Source: Clostridia bacterium (GTDB lineage Bacteria; Bacillota; Clostridia; TANB77; CAG-508). Taken from it: a stretch of 60,888 nt of DNA. How positions within the stretch are numbered: the first letter of the stretch is position 1; every line of letters begins with the position of its first letter. Where the stretch lies: NCBI GenBank assembly GCA_017470645.1, contig JAFUYJ010000042.1, forward strand, positions 1-60,888, in the 5' to 3' direction. This document shows, piece by piece, positions 18,317 through 27,164 of the stretch. The notes beneath the pieces are model-generated. The model saw only the letters and a list, made by a program, of their open reading frames with translations, did not search any database and had not been told where the DNA came from. The position numbers were made by a program, and so were the translations under genes.

Positions 18317-19978
18317 ATGGAAGATATTGAGATAGCACAAAATGCAAAATTAGAGAAGATTGAAAAAATAGCCCAAAAGGCAGGAATTAATGAAGAATAT
18401 TTAGAACAATATGGAAAATATAAAGCTAAAGTAGATTTAGGTATTTTGGAAGAATTGAAAAACAAAAAAAATGGAAAGCTTATATTAGTAACTTCTATTA
18501 ATCCTACTCCACTAGGTGAAGGAAAAACAACAGTATCAATTGGTTTAGTAGATGGATTAAATAAAATTGGAAAAAATGCCTTGGCAGCCCTAAGAGAGCC
18601 TTCTTTAGGACCTGTTTTCGGAATAAAGGGCGGAGCTACAGGTGGAGGTTATTCACAAGTTGCACCAATGGAAGAAATAAATTTACATTTTACAGGTGAT
18701 ATTCATGCAATGACATCTGCAAATAACTTATTATCAGCAATAATAGATAATCACATTTATTTTGGAAATAAATTAGAATTTAAAAGAGTTACATGGAAAA
18801 GATGTGTTGATTTAAATGACAGACAATTAAGAGTAGTAAATACTGGATTGTCAGGTGAAAAAAATATTGTGCCAAGAGAAGATGGGTTTGATATAACGGT
18901 TGCATCAGAAATAATGGCTGTTTTATGCCTATCAGAAGATATACATGATTTAAAAGAAAAGATATCAAATATAATAGTTGGATATAACAAAAACAATGAG
19001 CCAATAAAAGTAAAAGATCTGAATGCACAAGGCGCTTTAGCAGTACTTTTAAAAGATGCAATAAAACCAAATTTAGTACAAACATTAGAAAATAATCCAT
19101 GTTTAATTCACGGCGGACCTTTTGCTAATATTGCACATGGATGCAATAGCATTATTGCTACAAAGATGGCGTTAAAACTAGGTGACTATGTTGTAACAGA
19201 AGCAGGATTTGGAGCAGATTTAGGAGCAGAAAAATTCTTAGATATCAAATGCAGAAAAGCAAATTTGAAACCAGATGCAGTTGTGTGTGTTGCTACAATA
19301 AAAGCTTTAAAATATCATGGTGGAGTTGCAAAAGAAGATATTCAAATTGAAAATGTTGATGCACTAAAAAGAGGTGCTAAAAATATCCTAAAACATATTG
19401 AAAACTTGAAAGATAAATATGGCTTAAATGTTGTTGTTGCAATTAACAAATATACATCAGACACAGAAGCTGAAATTAAAGCATTAGAAGAAATATTAAA
19501 AGAGAACAATGTTGAACTAAGTTTGTGCGAAAATTGGGGGAAAGGTGGAGCAGGAATTACTGATTTAGCTGAAAAAGTTGTTAAGCTTTGTGAAAAAGAA
19601 TATAATTTTAAATTCATATATGATTTAAAAGATTCAATAGAAGAAAAGATAGAAAAAGTTGCAAAAGAAATATACGGTGCAAATAGTGTTGAATATACTG
19701 AAAAAGCAAAAGAAAATATCAAAATTATAAATGACTTGGGTTATGCGAATTTACCTGTTTGCATAGCAAAAACTCAATATTCATTCTCAGATGATCCAAA
19801 AAATCTTGAATGTGAAGAACCATTTAACATACATGTAGAAGACGTGGTTTTAAGAACTGGTGCAGGTTTTGTAGTAGTATTAACAGGAAAAATTATGACA
19901 ATGCCAGGATTACCAAGAGTTCCAGCAGCAGAAAATATAGATATAGATGAAAACGGTCAAATTGTCGGAATCTTTTAA
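18317..19978 (+). CDS. fhs: Formate--tetrahydrofolate ligase
   Basis: 553 residues, full length. It makes 10-formyl-THF from formate, ATP and THF, feeding purine synthesis, Met-tRNA formylation and, in acetogens, the methyl branch of the Wood-Ljungdahl pathway. Visible motifs are the P-loop [13 protein letters not shown] (about 68-80), [23 protein letters not shown] and [20 protein letters not shown] near the end. The single good RBS (TAGGGAGGATG) fixes the start. No folD or Wood-Ljungdahl genes lie nearby. Confidence 0.95.
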   Translation: MEDIEIAQNAKLEKIEKIAQKAGINEEYLEQYGKYKAKVDLGILEELKNKKNGKLILVTSINPTPLGEGKTTVSIGLVDGLNKIGKNALAALREPSLGPVFGIKGGATGGGYSQVAPMEEINLHFTGDIHAMTSANNLLSAIIDNHIYFGNKLEFKRVTWKRCVDLNDRQLRVVNTGLSGEKNIVPREDGFDITVASEIMAVLCLSEDIHDLKEKISNIIVGYNKNNEPIKVKDLNAQGALAVLLKDAIKPNLVQTLENNPCLIHGGPFANIAHGCNSIIATKMALKLGDYVVTEAGFGADLGAEKFLDIKCRKANLKPDAVVCVATIKALKYHGGVAKEDIQIENVDALKRGAKNILKHIENLKDKYGLNVVVAINKYTSDTEAEIKALEEILKENNVELSLCENWGKGGAGITDLAEKVVKLCEKEYNFKFIYDLKDSIEEKIEKVAKEIYGANSVEYTEKAKENIKIINDLGYANLPVCIAKTQYSFSDDPKNLECEEPFNIHVEDVVLRTGAGFVVVLTGKIMTMPGLPRVPAAENIDIDENGQIVGIF

Positions 19979-19989
19979 TGTATAAATTG

Positions 19990-20031
19990 CCTCATATTGG
20001 AAACAATATTCCATAAATGAGGTGATTTTTT
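19990..20031 (+). terminator. Hairpin with T run whose 3' arm contains the sleB ribosome-binding site
   Basis: CCTCAT pairs with ATGAGG and an inner TGGAA pairs with TTCCA; a run of seven T follows. The GAGGTGA Shine-Dalgarno of the next gene lies in and just after the 3' arm, so one element may end fhs transcription and also mask the sleB start. Confidence 0.65.
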
Positions 20032-20032
20032 T

Positions 20033-20722
20033 ATGAAAAAACAAAGAAGAAAGCAAAAAATATTAGCAATTTTTAACATAATAATAGTGTTTACAATATT
20101 CTTGTTTTATAATGTATCATTCAGAACAAATGAATCTTTTGCTTTATCTAAATATGGTTCAAGTGGTAGCGAAGTAACTCAAATTCAAACTAAACTAAAA
20201 AGATGGGGGTATTATAATGGGAATATTGATGGAATATACGGTAGTAAAACAGTTGCAGCTGTTCGATCATTTCAGTCAAAAAATGGATTAACAGTTGATG
20301 GAATTGCAGGCCCTAAAACTCTTCAAGCAATGGGAATTTATACATCTTCATCAAGTGGTGGAACAGCAAGTAACAATGACTTAAATTTATTAGCACATTT
20401 AATATATGCAGAGGCAAGGGGAGAACCCTATACAGGACAAGTTGCAGTTGGAGCCGTGGTATTAAATAGGGTAAAAAGCAGTAGTTTTCCTAACAGTGTT
20501 GCAGGAGTAATTTATCAAAGAGGTGCATTTGATGTAGTAAGTGATGGTCAGATAAATTATTCTCCAAACAGTACAGCAATTAATGCGGCAAGAGATGCGC
20601 TAAACGGATGGGACCCGACTTATGGTTGTATATATTATTTCAATCCCAATACAGCAACAAGCAAATGGATTTGGTCTAGACCATATGTTATTACGATTGG
20701 AAGTCATAGATTTTGTAGATAG
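20033..20722 (+). CDS. sleB: Spore cortex-lytic enzyme, SleB type
   Basis: 229 residues. A basic N-terminus and signal/anchor helix (about 10-28) come first. A peptidoglycan-binding_1 domain (about 44-100: GSEVTQIQTKLKRWGYY, DGIAGPKTLQAMG) and the SleB/CwlJ hydrolase_2 domain (about 118-229) follow, with the catalytic-Glu motif YAEARGEP and the FNPNTATSKW ending. It is a lytic transglycosylase that degrades muramic-delta-lactam cortex at germination. No ypeB partner is adjacent. Confidence 0.88.
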   Translation: MKKQRRKQKILAIFNIIIVFTIFLFYNVSFRTNESFALSKYGSSGSEVTQIQTKLKRWGYYNGNIDGIYGSKTVAAVRSFQSKNGLTVDGIAGPKTLQAMGIYTSSSSGGTASNNDLNLLAHLIYAEARGEPYTGQVAVGAVVLNRVKSSSFPNSVAGVIYQRGAFDVVSDGQINYSPNSTAINAARDALNGWDPTYGCIYYFNPNTATSKWIWSRPYVITIGSHRFCR

Positions 20723-20727
20723 TTAGA

Positions 20728-20767
20728 AAGGTTGTAATTATTAAGAAAGTTGATAATTACAACCTTT
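20728..20767 (+). terminator. Terminator after sleB
   Basis: A perfect 15-bp stem, AAAGGTTGTAATTAT / ATAATTACAACCTTT, with an 11-nt loop. Confidence 0.85.
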
Positions 20768-20772
20768 TCCCA

Positions 20773-20801
20773 TTGACAAAATCCCACTTCACTGATAAGA
20801 T
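20773..20801 (+). promoter_or_regulatory. Sigma-A promoter for yqeG and prepilin peptidase
   Basis: TTGACA (20773-20778), a 17-bp spacer and TAAGAT (20796-20801). Confidence 0.7.
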
Positions 20802-20827
20802 AATGGTGTAAAATAAGGGGGAAAAAT

Positions 20828-21334
20828 ATGCTAATTTATCCGAAATTTTATTGTAATAATGTTAGGGAAGTTACCCTAGATTTTTTACAAAAAAACAATA
20901 TAAAGGGAATAATCTTAGACGTAGATAATACATTAGTAGATTTCTATAAAAAGTTTGAAGAAGGAACAATAGAATGGGTTCAAAATTTAAAACAGGCAGG
21001 AATAAAGTTTTGTATAGTATCTAATACAAACAAGGTTGAAAAAGTTACATATGTGGCTAAAACACTAGATGTGCCATATTTTTATTTTTCTAAAAAGCCA
21101 TTAAAAACGGGATTTTTAAAGGCTAAAAAAGAAATGGGATTGGAATCAAAAAACATTGCAGCAATAGGAGATCAAATTATGACCGATGTAATAGGAGCGA
21201 ATAGATGTAAAATGTTTTCAATTTTAGTAAAGCCTATAGCCGAAAAAGATATTTTTATTACAAAGATAAAAAGACCCATTGAAAATAAAATAATAGATAA
21301 ATATTTAAAGAAAATAAAGAAAGAGAAGGTATAA
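20828..21334 (+). CDS. yqeG: YqeG-family HAD phosphatase
   Basis: 168 residues, typical for HAD subfamily IIIA YqeG proteins. The nucleophile motif is LDVDNTL (about 35-41). Motif II is in CIVSNT and motif III in the AIGDQIMTDVIGANR stretch. Possible phosphatidylglycerophosphate phosphatase or other small-molecule phosphatase. The start of the next gene follows its stop by one base. Confidence 0.85.
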   Translation: MLIYPKFYCNNVREVTLDFLQKNNIKGIILDVDNTLVDFYKKFEEGTIEWVQNLKQAGIKFCIVSNTNKVEKVTYVAKTLDVPYFYFSKKPLKTGFLKAKKEMGLESKNIAAIGDQIMTDVIGANRCKMFSILVKPIAEKDIFITKIKRPIENKIIDKYLKKIKKEKV

Positions 21335-21335
21335 A

Positions 21336-22085
21336 ATGTTTATTGGAAATATACATATTTATTGGTATGTTGGAATAGGTTTGCTAGGATTAATTGTTGG
21401 AAGGTTAATAACTTTAGCTAATCAGAATTTACCGGAGCACAAGAAAATTTTTGATTCTCAAATTATTAAAGAATACATAAAAACATCAAATACAAATTAT
21501 GCAATTATGATTTTAACATGTGTGCTTTATATAGCATTATTAAGAGTAATTGGAATGGATGACAAGATAGAACTTATACAATTCTTGATATTAACACCAA
21601 TGTTAATTTCAGCGTTTTGTATAGATTATAAATTACAAATAATTCCAAATAGATTAACTCTAACAATGCTTGAAGTAGGTGTTGCCTTTAGTTTTTTTAG
21701 AGGAATAAATAATTTAAACATTGCAGTTGAAATGTGGATAGGAATGTTCTTGGGGGCAGCAATTTTCTTGATATTAACTTATGTTGGTAACCTTGTTTTC
21801 AGAAAAGAAACAATGGGATTTGGCGATGTTAAGTTAATGGGAACACTAGGATTATTCTTTGGATGGAGAAATATAATTGCAATAACGGTATTAGCATTTT
21901 TCCTTGCGGCTATTTTTAGTATATATTTAATAATTAAAAACAAAATTAAAAAGCAAGAAGTTGGCGAATTTATCCCGTTTGGACCTTTCATAGTTTTAGC
22001 CGCCTTCATTGTAATGTTTATACCATTAAATATTTGGATAAGATTAATATTTTTCTTATTTACATTGGGAAAACACGGTTTTTAA
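21336..22085 (+). CDS. Type IV prepilin peptidase (A24 family)
   Basis: 249 residues with about seven transmembrane helices. The two catalytic Asp motifs are present: CIDYKLQIIPN (about 99-109) and MGFGDVKLMG (about 166-175). The N-terminal cysteine-rich methylase domain of long PilD proteins is missing, as in short peptidases. It would cleave type IV-like prepilins, but none are encoded here. Translationally coupled to yqeG (one-base gap). Confidence 0.85.
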   Translation: MFIGNIHIYWYVGIGLLGLIVGRLITLANQNLPEHKKIFDSQIIKEYIKTSNTNYAIMILTCVLYIALLRVIGMDDKIELIQFLILTPMLISAFCIDYKLQIIPNRLTLTMLEVGVAFSFFRGINNLNIAVEMWIGMFLGAAIFLILTYVGNLVFRKETMGFGDVKLMGTLGLFFGWRNIIAITVLAFFLAAIFSIYLIIKNKIKKQEVGEFIPFGPFIVLAAFIVMFIPLNIWIRLIFFLFTLGKHGF

Positions 22086-22155
22086 CTATGAATATAATAT
22101 AAATTTCAAAAGATAAATATACAAAGAATATATTATTTTGAAAAAGGGTGATGTT

Positions 22156-23220
22156 ATGAACGAGAAAATAGAAGCTTTAAGAGAAAAATTCAAAAATCTA
22201 GATATGCAAGGAATGATAATTACAAATCCTGTAAGTATAAGGTATTTAACTAACATAGATGCTGAGGGAGTACTTTTATTAACAAGACGCGAAAATGTTT
22301 ATATTACAGATGGAAGATATATGGAGGCTGTTAATCGTGCTCTCACAATCGAGGATGAAATTATAGTATACGATTTTAGAGAATTAACAAGAGAAGATTA
22401 TGAAAATTTCTTTACATTCTGCGAAAATGTAGGGTTTGAAGAAGCACATTTAACATATGCGAAATACAAAGAATATATGCATAAATACAAAATTAACAAT
22501 TTTGAAGAAACAGAAGGCTTAATAGAAAAAATGCGTATTGTAAAAAAAGATGATGAAATAGATTGTATAAAAAAAGCATGTTTAATCACAGATAAATGCT
22601 TTGAACATTTGAAAGAATTTATTAAAGTTGGAATGACTGAAAAAGAAATAGCTTTTGAAATAGAAAAGTTTTTCTTACAAAATGGCGCAGATGGATTAGC
22701 ATTTGAAACAATAGTAGCTTCAGGTGTAAATTCTTCAATGCCACATGCCGTACCTACCGATAAAAAAATTGAAGAAGGAGATCCAATTACAATTGATATG
22801 GGTTGTAGATGTAATGGATATTGCTCAGACATGACGAGGACAGTGTTTGCAAAACAAGTTCCACAATATATGAAGCCTGTGTATGATTTAGTTTTAAAAA
22901 CTCAACTAAAAGTTCTAGAGGATATGAAAGAAGGAGCAAATTTAAAACTCATTTCAAAAGGAGTTGATAGTGACTTTAAATTAAACGGTGCTAGCATGGT
23001 TCATAGTCTAGGTCATGGAGTTGGACTGGATATTCATGAGTATCCATTTATTAATTCTAAAAGTGATTTTATACTTAAAGAAAATATGGTTATTACAGAT
23101 GAGCCAGGAATATATATTCCTGGAAGGTTTGGTGTTAGAATAGAAGATACGGTTTTAATAACAAAATATGCATCTCAGAATTTGACTTTAAGCGAAAAAA
23201 GCTACGTTATTGTAGGTTAA
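22156..23220 (+). CDS. pepP: Xaa-Pro aminopeptidase (M24B)
   Basis: 354 residues from the ATG behind AAAAAGGGTGATG; a TTG at 22138 would add six residues and is less likely. A creatinase N-terminal domain (about 1-125) precedes the pita-bread fold. Metal ligands are visible: IDMG and CSDMTRT (two Asp), HSLGHGVGLDIHE (His), ITDEPGIYIPG (Glu) and GVRIEDT (Glu). It removes N-terminal residues before proline. The specific name (PepP versus YqhT-type) is uncertain. Confidence 0.9.
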   Translation: MNEKIEALREKFKNLDMQGMIITNPVSIRYLTNIDAEGVLLLTRRENVYITDGRYMEAVNRALTIEDEIIVYDFRELTREDYENFFTFCENVGFEEAHLTYAKYKEYMHKYKINNFEETEGLIEKMRIVKKDDEIDCIKKACLITDKCFEHLKEFIKVGMTEKEIAFEIEKFFLQNGADGLAFETIVASGVNSSMPHAVPTDKKIEEGDPITIDMGCRCNGYCSDMTRTVFAKQVPQYMKPVYDLVLKTQLKVLEDMKEGANLKLISKGVDSDFKLNGASMVHSLGHGVGLDIHEYPFINSKSDFILKENMVITDEPGIYIPGRFGVRIEDTVLITKYASQNLTLSEKSYVIVG

Positions 23221-23233
23221 GCAATTATTATAT

Positions 23234-23283
23234 AAAAGGAGTAGAATGTCATTACATTATATAATGTCATTTTATTCCTTTTT
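23234..23283 (+). terminator. Terminator after the aminopeptidase
   Basis: AAAAGGAGTAGAATG pairs with CATTTTATTCCTTTT with small mismatches, followed by T residues. Confidence 0.75.
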
Positions 23284-23386
23284 TATAATCTGATGTTAAT
23301 AATAGAAAAAAAATAATGAAATTCACACTTTGGACATAATTACATGTTATAATATAAATTAATATTTAAAGAAAAGGATGATTTAT

Positions 23387-24064
23387 ATGAGTGATATTAC
23401 AATTCTAATAGTTGATGATGAATCTAGAATGAGAAAATTGATAAGAGACTTTCTTGTAAAAAAAGAATATAAAATTTTAGAAGCAATTGATGGAGAAGAT
23501 GCTATACAAGTTTTTAGAGAAAATCAAGAAAAAATTAATCTGATATTGCTGGATGTAATGATGCCTAAATTAGATGGATGGTCTGTTTTAAGACAAATTA
23601 GACAAGAATCTAATGTACCAATTATAATGCTAACAGCCAGAGGAGAAGAGCAGGATGAATTATTTGGATTCGAACTTGGCGTTGACGAATATATTTCAAA
23701 ACCATTTAGCCCTAAAATATTAGTAGCGAGAGTCGAGGCATTGTTAAAAAGAACAAGTAAAAAAGAGACAAATGTTTATGAAATAGCTGGAATTGAAATT
23801 GATAGTGATGGTAGAACAGTAAAAGTAGATTCAAAAATAATAGAATTAAGTTTGCGAGAATATGAACTATTAAAGTATTTAATAGAAAATAAAGGAATTG
23901 CATTATCAAGAGATAAAATATTAAATAATGTATGGAACTATGATTTTTATGGAGACTCAAGAACTATAGACAGTCACATCAAGAAATTAAGGCATAAATT
24001 AGGAAAAAAAGGAAAATATATCGAAACTATTAGAGGGGTAGGATATAAATTTGAGGTTAAGTAG
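23387..24064 (+). CDS. OmpR/PhoB-type response regulator
   Basis: 225 residues from the ATG that follows GAAAAGGATG; an ATG at 23378 within that RBS is unlikely. The receiver domain (about 1-120) has the acidic pair VDDE, phospho-acceptor LLDVMMP, the Thr in MLTAR and the Lys in ISKPF. The winged-helix DNA-binding domain (about 130-225) has LSLREYELLKYL and the RGVGYKF wing. It forms a pair with the histidine kinase that overlaps its end. The signal is unknown. Confidence 0.93.
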   Translation: MSDITILIVDDESRMRKLIRDFLVKKEYKILEAIDGEDAIQVFRENQEKINLILLDVMMPKLDGWSVLRQIRQESNVPIIMLTARGEEQDELFGFELGVDEYISKPFSPKILVARVEALLKRTSKKETNVYEIAGIEIDSDGRTVKVDSKIIELSLREYELLKYLIENKGIALSRDKILNNVWNYDFYGDSRTIDSHIKKLRHKLGKKGKYIETIRGVGYKFEVK

Positions 24065-24068
24065 TGTT

Positions 24069-25574
24069 ATGGATAAAATAAAAAAATATTTAAAATCAGT
24101 AAGAGTAAAACTTTTTATAACATTGTGTATTGTAATTGCATTAATAGTATTTCTATTAGTAGTAATTAACAATGTTGTCTTAGAAAAATACTATCTATAC
24201 AACAAAACAAGAGTAATGAAGCATATTTATCAAGAAATAAATACTGCATATAACAACAATGTTCCTTATGAAGATATAGAGAGTGAATTAAAGAAGTTTT
24301 CATTAAAAAATAACCTAGATATATTAATAAAAACAAATGATGATATAGTAATGTTGGCAACAGATAACTATAGAATGGACTATAGTGCGGAAGTAGAGTT
24401 TCTAAAAGATATAAAGCAAAATGGAGAGAAAATTCAATCATTATACAAAGAAAAACAAATTGATATAAACCTTGTAAAAGAAAAAAATTCAAGTGCAAAC
24501 TATATTATTGTCTCAGCAAATTTAGATAATGGTTATGAACTATATATGAGAACACCAACAGCAGACTTACAAGAAAGTGCAAGGATTTCAAATAATGTAT
24601 TAATATCAATTGGTAGTGTTGTAATAATAGTATCAGGAATTATCGCATCAATTGTATCAAAAAGATTTACAGCACCAATACTGGAATTAAACGGAATAGC
24701 AAAAAAAATGTCTAACTTAGATTTCTCTCAAAAATATCAAACTGATGATGCAGAAGACGAAATAAACAACTTAGGGAAAAGTATAAATATAATGTCGGAT
24801 AAGCTTGAAAAAACAATAAAACAGCTAACCGTAAATAACAGTGAATTAGAAAAAGATATTGAAAGAAAATCAAAAATAGACGAGATGAGAAAACAGTTTA
24901 TTTCTGATGTATCACATGAATTAAAAACACCAATAGCTTTAATACAGGGCTATGCAGAAGGGCTAGTTGAAAACGTAAATGCAGATGATGAATCAAGAGA
25001 GTTCTATGCTAATGTAATTTTAGATGAAGCCAACAAGATGGATAGACTTGTAAAACAATTATTAGAATTAATGAAACTAGAATATGGAAAACGTGAATTT
25101 AATAATGAAAATTTTGATATAGTTGCTCTAATAAATGAAGTTATAAAAAAATCTAATGTAATGTTGGAAGAAAGTAATATAACGCTAGAATTTAATTGTG
25201 ATAAGGAAATTATGGCATATGCTGATGTCTTTTATATAGAACAAATTGTCACAAATTATTTGACGAATGCAATTAAATACTCTAAAGAAATCAACGGTAA
25301 AAGAAAGATAAAAGTTGATATTACAACCAACGAAGAAAATAAAAAAATAAGAGTTAGTGTATTTAACACAGGTGATAACATTAATGAGGCAGAATTGCAG
25401 CGTATTTGGGGGAGATTTTACAAAATAGACACATCAAGAAATAGAGAAAATGGAGGAACAGGAATTGGACTAGCTTTTGTTAAGGCGATAATGAATAATT
25501 ATAAAAATGATTATGGAGCAATAAATAAAGAAGGCGGAATTGAATTTTACTTCGAATTAGATAGCGAAAAATAG
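24069..25574 (+). CDS. Membrane sensor histidine kinase
   Basis: 501 residues from ATG 24069; a TTG at 24051 inside the regulator gene is an alternative. Two transmembrane helices (about 11-33 and 180-200) enclose an extracytoplasmic sensor of about 145 residues. HAMP (about 203-255), HisKA with the phospho-His in DVSHELKTPIALIQGY, and HATPase_c with N box NYLTNAIKYS and G boxes GGTGIGLAF follow. It phosphorylates the regulator encoded upstream. The stretched ligand domain has no feature I recognise. Confidence 0.92.
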   Translation: MDKIKKYLKSVRVKLFITLCIVIALIVFLLVVINNVVLEKYYLYNKTRVMKHIYQEINTAYNNNVPYEDIESELKKFSLKNNLDILIKTNDDIVMLATDNYRMDYSAEVEFLKDIKQNGEKIQSLYKEKQIDINLVKEKNSSANYIIVSANLDNGYELYMRTPTADLQESARISNNVLISIGSVVIIVSGIIASIVSKRFTAPILELNGIAKKMSNLDFSQKYQTDDAEDEINNLGKSINIMSDKLEKTIKQLTVNNSELEKDIERKSKIDEMRKQFISDVSHELKTPIALIQGYAEGLVENVNADDESREFYANVILDEANKMDRLVKQLLELMKLEYGKREFNNENFDIVALINEVIKKSNVMLEESNITLEFNCDKEIMAYADVFYIEQIVTNYLTNAIKYSKEINGKRKIKVDITTNEENKKIRVSVFNTGDNINEAELQRIWGRFYKIDTSRNRENGGTGIGLAFVKAIMNNYKNDYGAINKEGGIEFYFELDSEK

Positions 25575-25649
25575 TTAATTTTGTAGTTCGGTAACTATTA
25601 TGATGAGAATAGGAAATACGTTCAAATCATTTGAATTTATTGAAAGTAC

Positions 25650-25678
25650 TTGACTTTTTTTGAAAAAGAACATATTAT
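25650..25678 (+). promoter_or_regulatory. Sigma-A promoter for the aldose epimerase gene
   Basis: TTGACT (25650-25655), a 17-bp spacer and TATTAT (25673-25678). Confidence 0.65.
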
Positions 25679-25713
25679 TATAGTAAAATTAGGAAGAAAA
25701 GGAGACCACGTGT

Positions 25714-26589
25714 ATGCATACTCAAATTTTAACTTCTAAATATGGTGGAGAACTATTAAGTTTTAAACTTAATGGAGTAGAAAGAATCCACCAAGGGGAA
25801 GATTGCTTAGATGAAAATGGAAAAGTTTATTGGAAAAGACATTCACCAGTATTATTCCCTATAGTAGGTAAACTAAAGAGAAATCAAACAATAATTAATG
25901 CACGTACGTATGAAATGTTTCAACATGGTTTTGCTAGGGACTTAGAATTTGAGCCAGTTACAAAATTAGATAATTTTCATTCATATGTATTAAAAAGTAA
26001 CAAAAACACATTAACCAGATATCCTTTTGACTTTGAATTATACACAACATATAGATTAGACCAAAATAAGTTAACAACAATTTACAAAGTAATAAATACA
26101 GGAAAAACAAATATGCCATTTTGTGTAGGTGGACATCCTGCATTTAAAATAGATGCTGAAGCCTTTAAAAATGGAGATTATTATTTAGAGTTTGAGGAAG
26201 ATGAAGATAAAATACACTTCTTATATTTAGTTGATGGATTAATTGGAACAGATTATGCACGAAGTAAAATTGTAGAAAAAAGAAAAATTCCATTAAATAA
26301 AGATAGTTTCAATAACGATGCTATAATAATGAAGGGAATGACATCTTCAAAAGTTTTCTTGATGAGAAAATCAACTGGAAAACCAGTATTAAGTATGGAT
26401 TATTCAGAATTCCCATATTTAGCAGTTTGGTCAAAACCAGGAGCACCATTTATTTGTATAGAACCATGGCATGGAATGTCAGATTCAATAAAAAGTAGTG
26501 GAATATTTACTGAAAAAACATCAATCGTTTTATTACGTCCAAATGAAGAGTTTGACTGTAAGTATACAGTAGAATTCTTTGAAGAATAA
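25714..26589 (+). CDS. Aldose 1-epimerase family protein
   Basis: 291 residues. The beta-sandwich GalM/LacX fold is shown by QHGFARDLEF (first catalytic-region His), GGHPAFKI (second His) and CIEPWHGMSD near the end (Glu). It resembles the LacX-like branch more than classical GalM. It would interconvert anomers of a hexose or hexose phosphate. No sugar-transport or galactose genes flank it, so the substrate is open. RBS AAAGGAG lies nine bases upstream. Confidence 0.85.
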   Translation: MHTQILTSKYGGELLSFKLNGVERIHQGEDCLDENGKVYWKRHSPVLFPIVGKLKRNQTIINARTYEMFQHGFARDLEFEPVTKLDNFHSYVLKSNKNTLTRYPFDFELYTTYRLDQNKLTTIYKVINTGKTNMPFCVGGHPAFKIDAEAFKNGDYYLEFEEDEDKIHFLYLVDGLIGTDYARSKIVEKRKIPLNKDSFNNDAIIMKGMTSSKVFLMRKSTGKPVLSMDYSEFPYLAVWSKPGAPFICIEPWHGMSDSIKSSGIFTEKTSIVLLRPNEEFDCKYTVEFFEE

Positions 26590-26649
26590 AGTATAAATGA
26601 GTAAAGTATTAATAGATATTTAAAATCTTAATTAAAAGGATGTTGGAAG

Positions 26650-26832
26650 ATGGAAAATATATTAAAGGTTATTGGATTAATTATAATGGCTATAGGTGTT
26701 GTTTGTGTATATGATGCTAGAAAACTAACTAAAAAGTTCTTTAGCACAAGTGATACAAATGATGCAACAAGAAGCTTGAAAATTGTAGGATTTATAGTTT
26801 CTGTAATAGGTAGTATTTTAGTTATAGTTTAA
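26650..26832 (+). CDS. Small two-helix membrane protein
   Basis: 60 residues with two transmembrane helices (about 3-20 and 44-60) joined by a polar loop containing VYDARKL and a Thr/Asp/Ser-rich stretch. RBS AAAAGGATG lies upstream. No known family recognised. It stands between the epimerase and the T-box leader of valS. Confidence 0.6.
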   Translation: MENILKVIGLIIMAIGVVCVYDARKLTKKFFSTSDTNDATRSLKIVGFIVSVIGSILVIV

Positions 26833-26846
26833 ATTTAAAAAAACTA

Positions 26847-26875
26847 TTGAATTAATATTGAAATTATGTTAATAT
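26847..26875 (+). promoter_or_regulatory. Promoter of the valS T-box transcript
   Basis: TTGAAT (26847-26852), a 17-bp spacer and TAATAT (26870-26875). Confidence 0.6.
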
Positions 26876-26889
26876 ATTAACTATAGGTA

Positions 26890-27137
26890 AAAACAATGAA
26901 AAAGAGGAGTAAGTATAACAAGTTATCAAGAGAATAGAAGTTAGTAGCTGTGAGCTTCTTATAATAAATTATACTGAAGGTAGCTTTGGAGTTGATATAC
27001 TGAACATGTAAGTAAGTATATCCGTTTTGCAGACGTTATAAGCAGTTAGAGATTATTAATTCAAAAAGAGTTAATAAAATTAAGGTGGTACCACGAATTC
27101 AAGCTCGTCCTTATGATATGTAAGGATGGGCTTTTTT
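26890..27137 (+). promoter_or_regulatory. T-box riboswitch controlling valS
   Basis: The leader of about 250 nt contains the conserved T-box AAGGTGGTACCACG (27082-27095). A terminator stem follows (AAGCTCGTCCTT pairing with AAGGATGGGCTT, then six or more T, 27101-27137). Stem I lies in the first 100 bases. GTA at 26980-26982 is a plausible valine specifier in a GAAGGTAGC context, though I have not folded the RNA. Uncharged tRNA-Val would stabilise the antiterminator and switch on valS. Confidence 0.85.
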
Positions 27138-27164
27138 GTATTATTAGTAAAGGGGGAAGATAAA

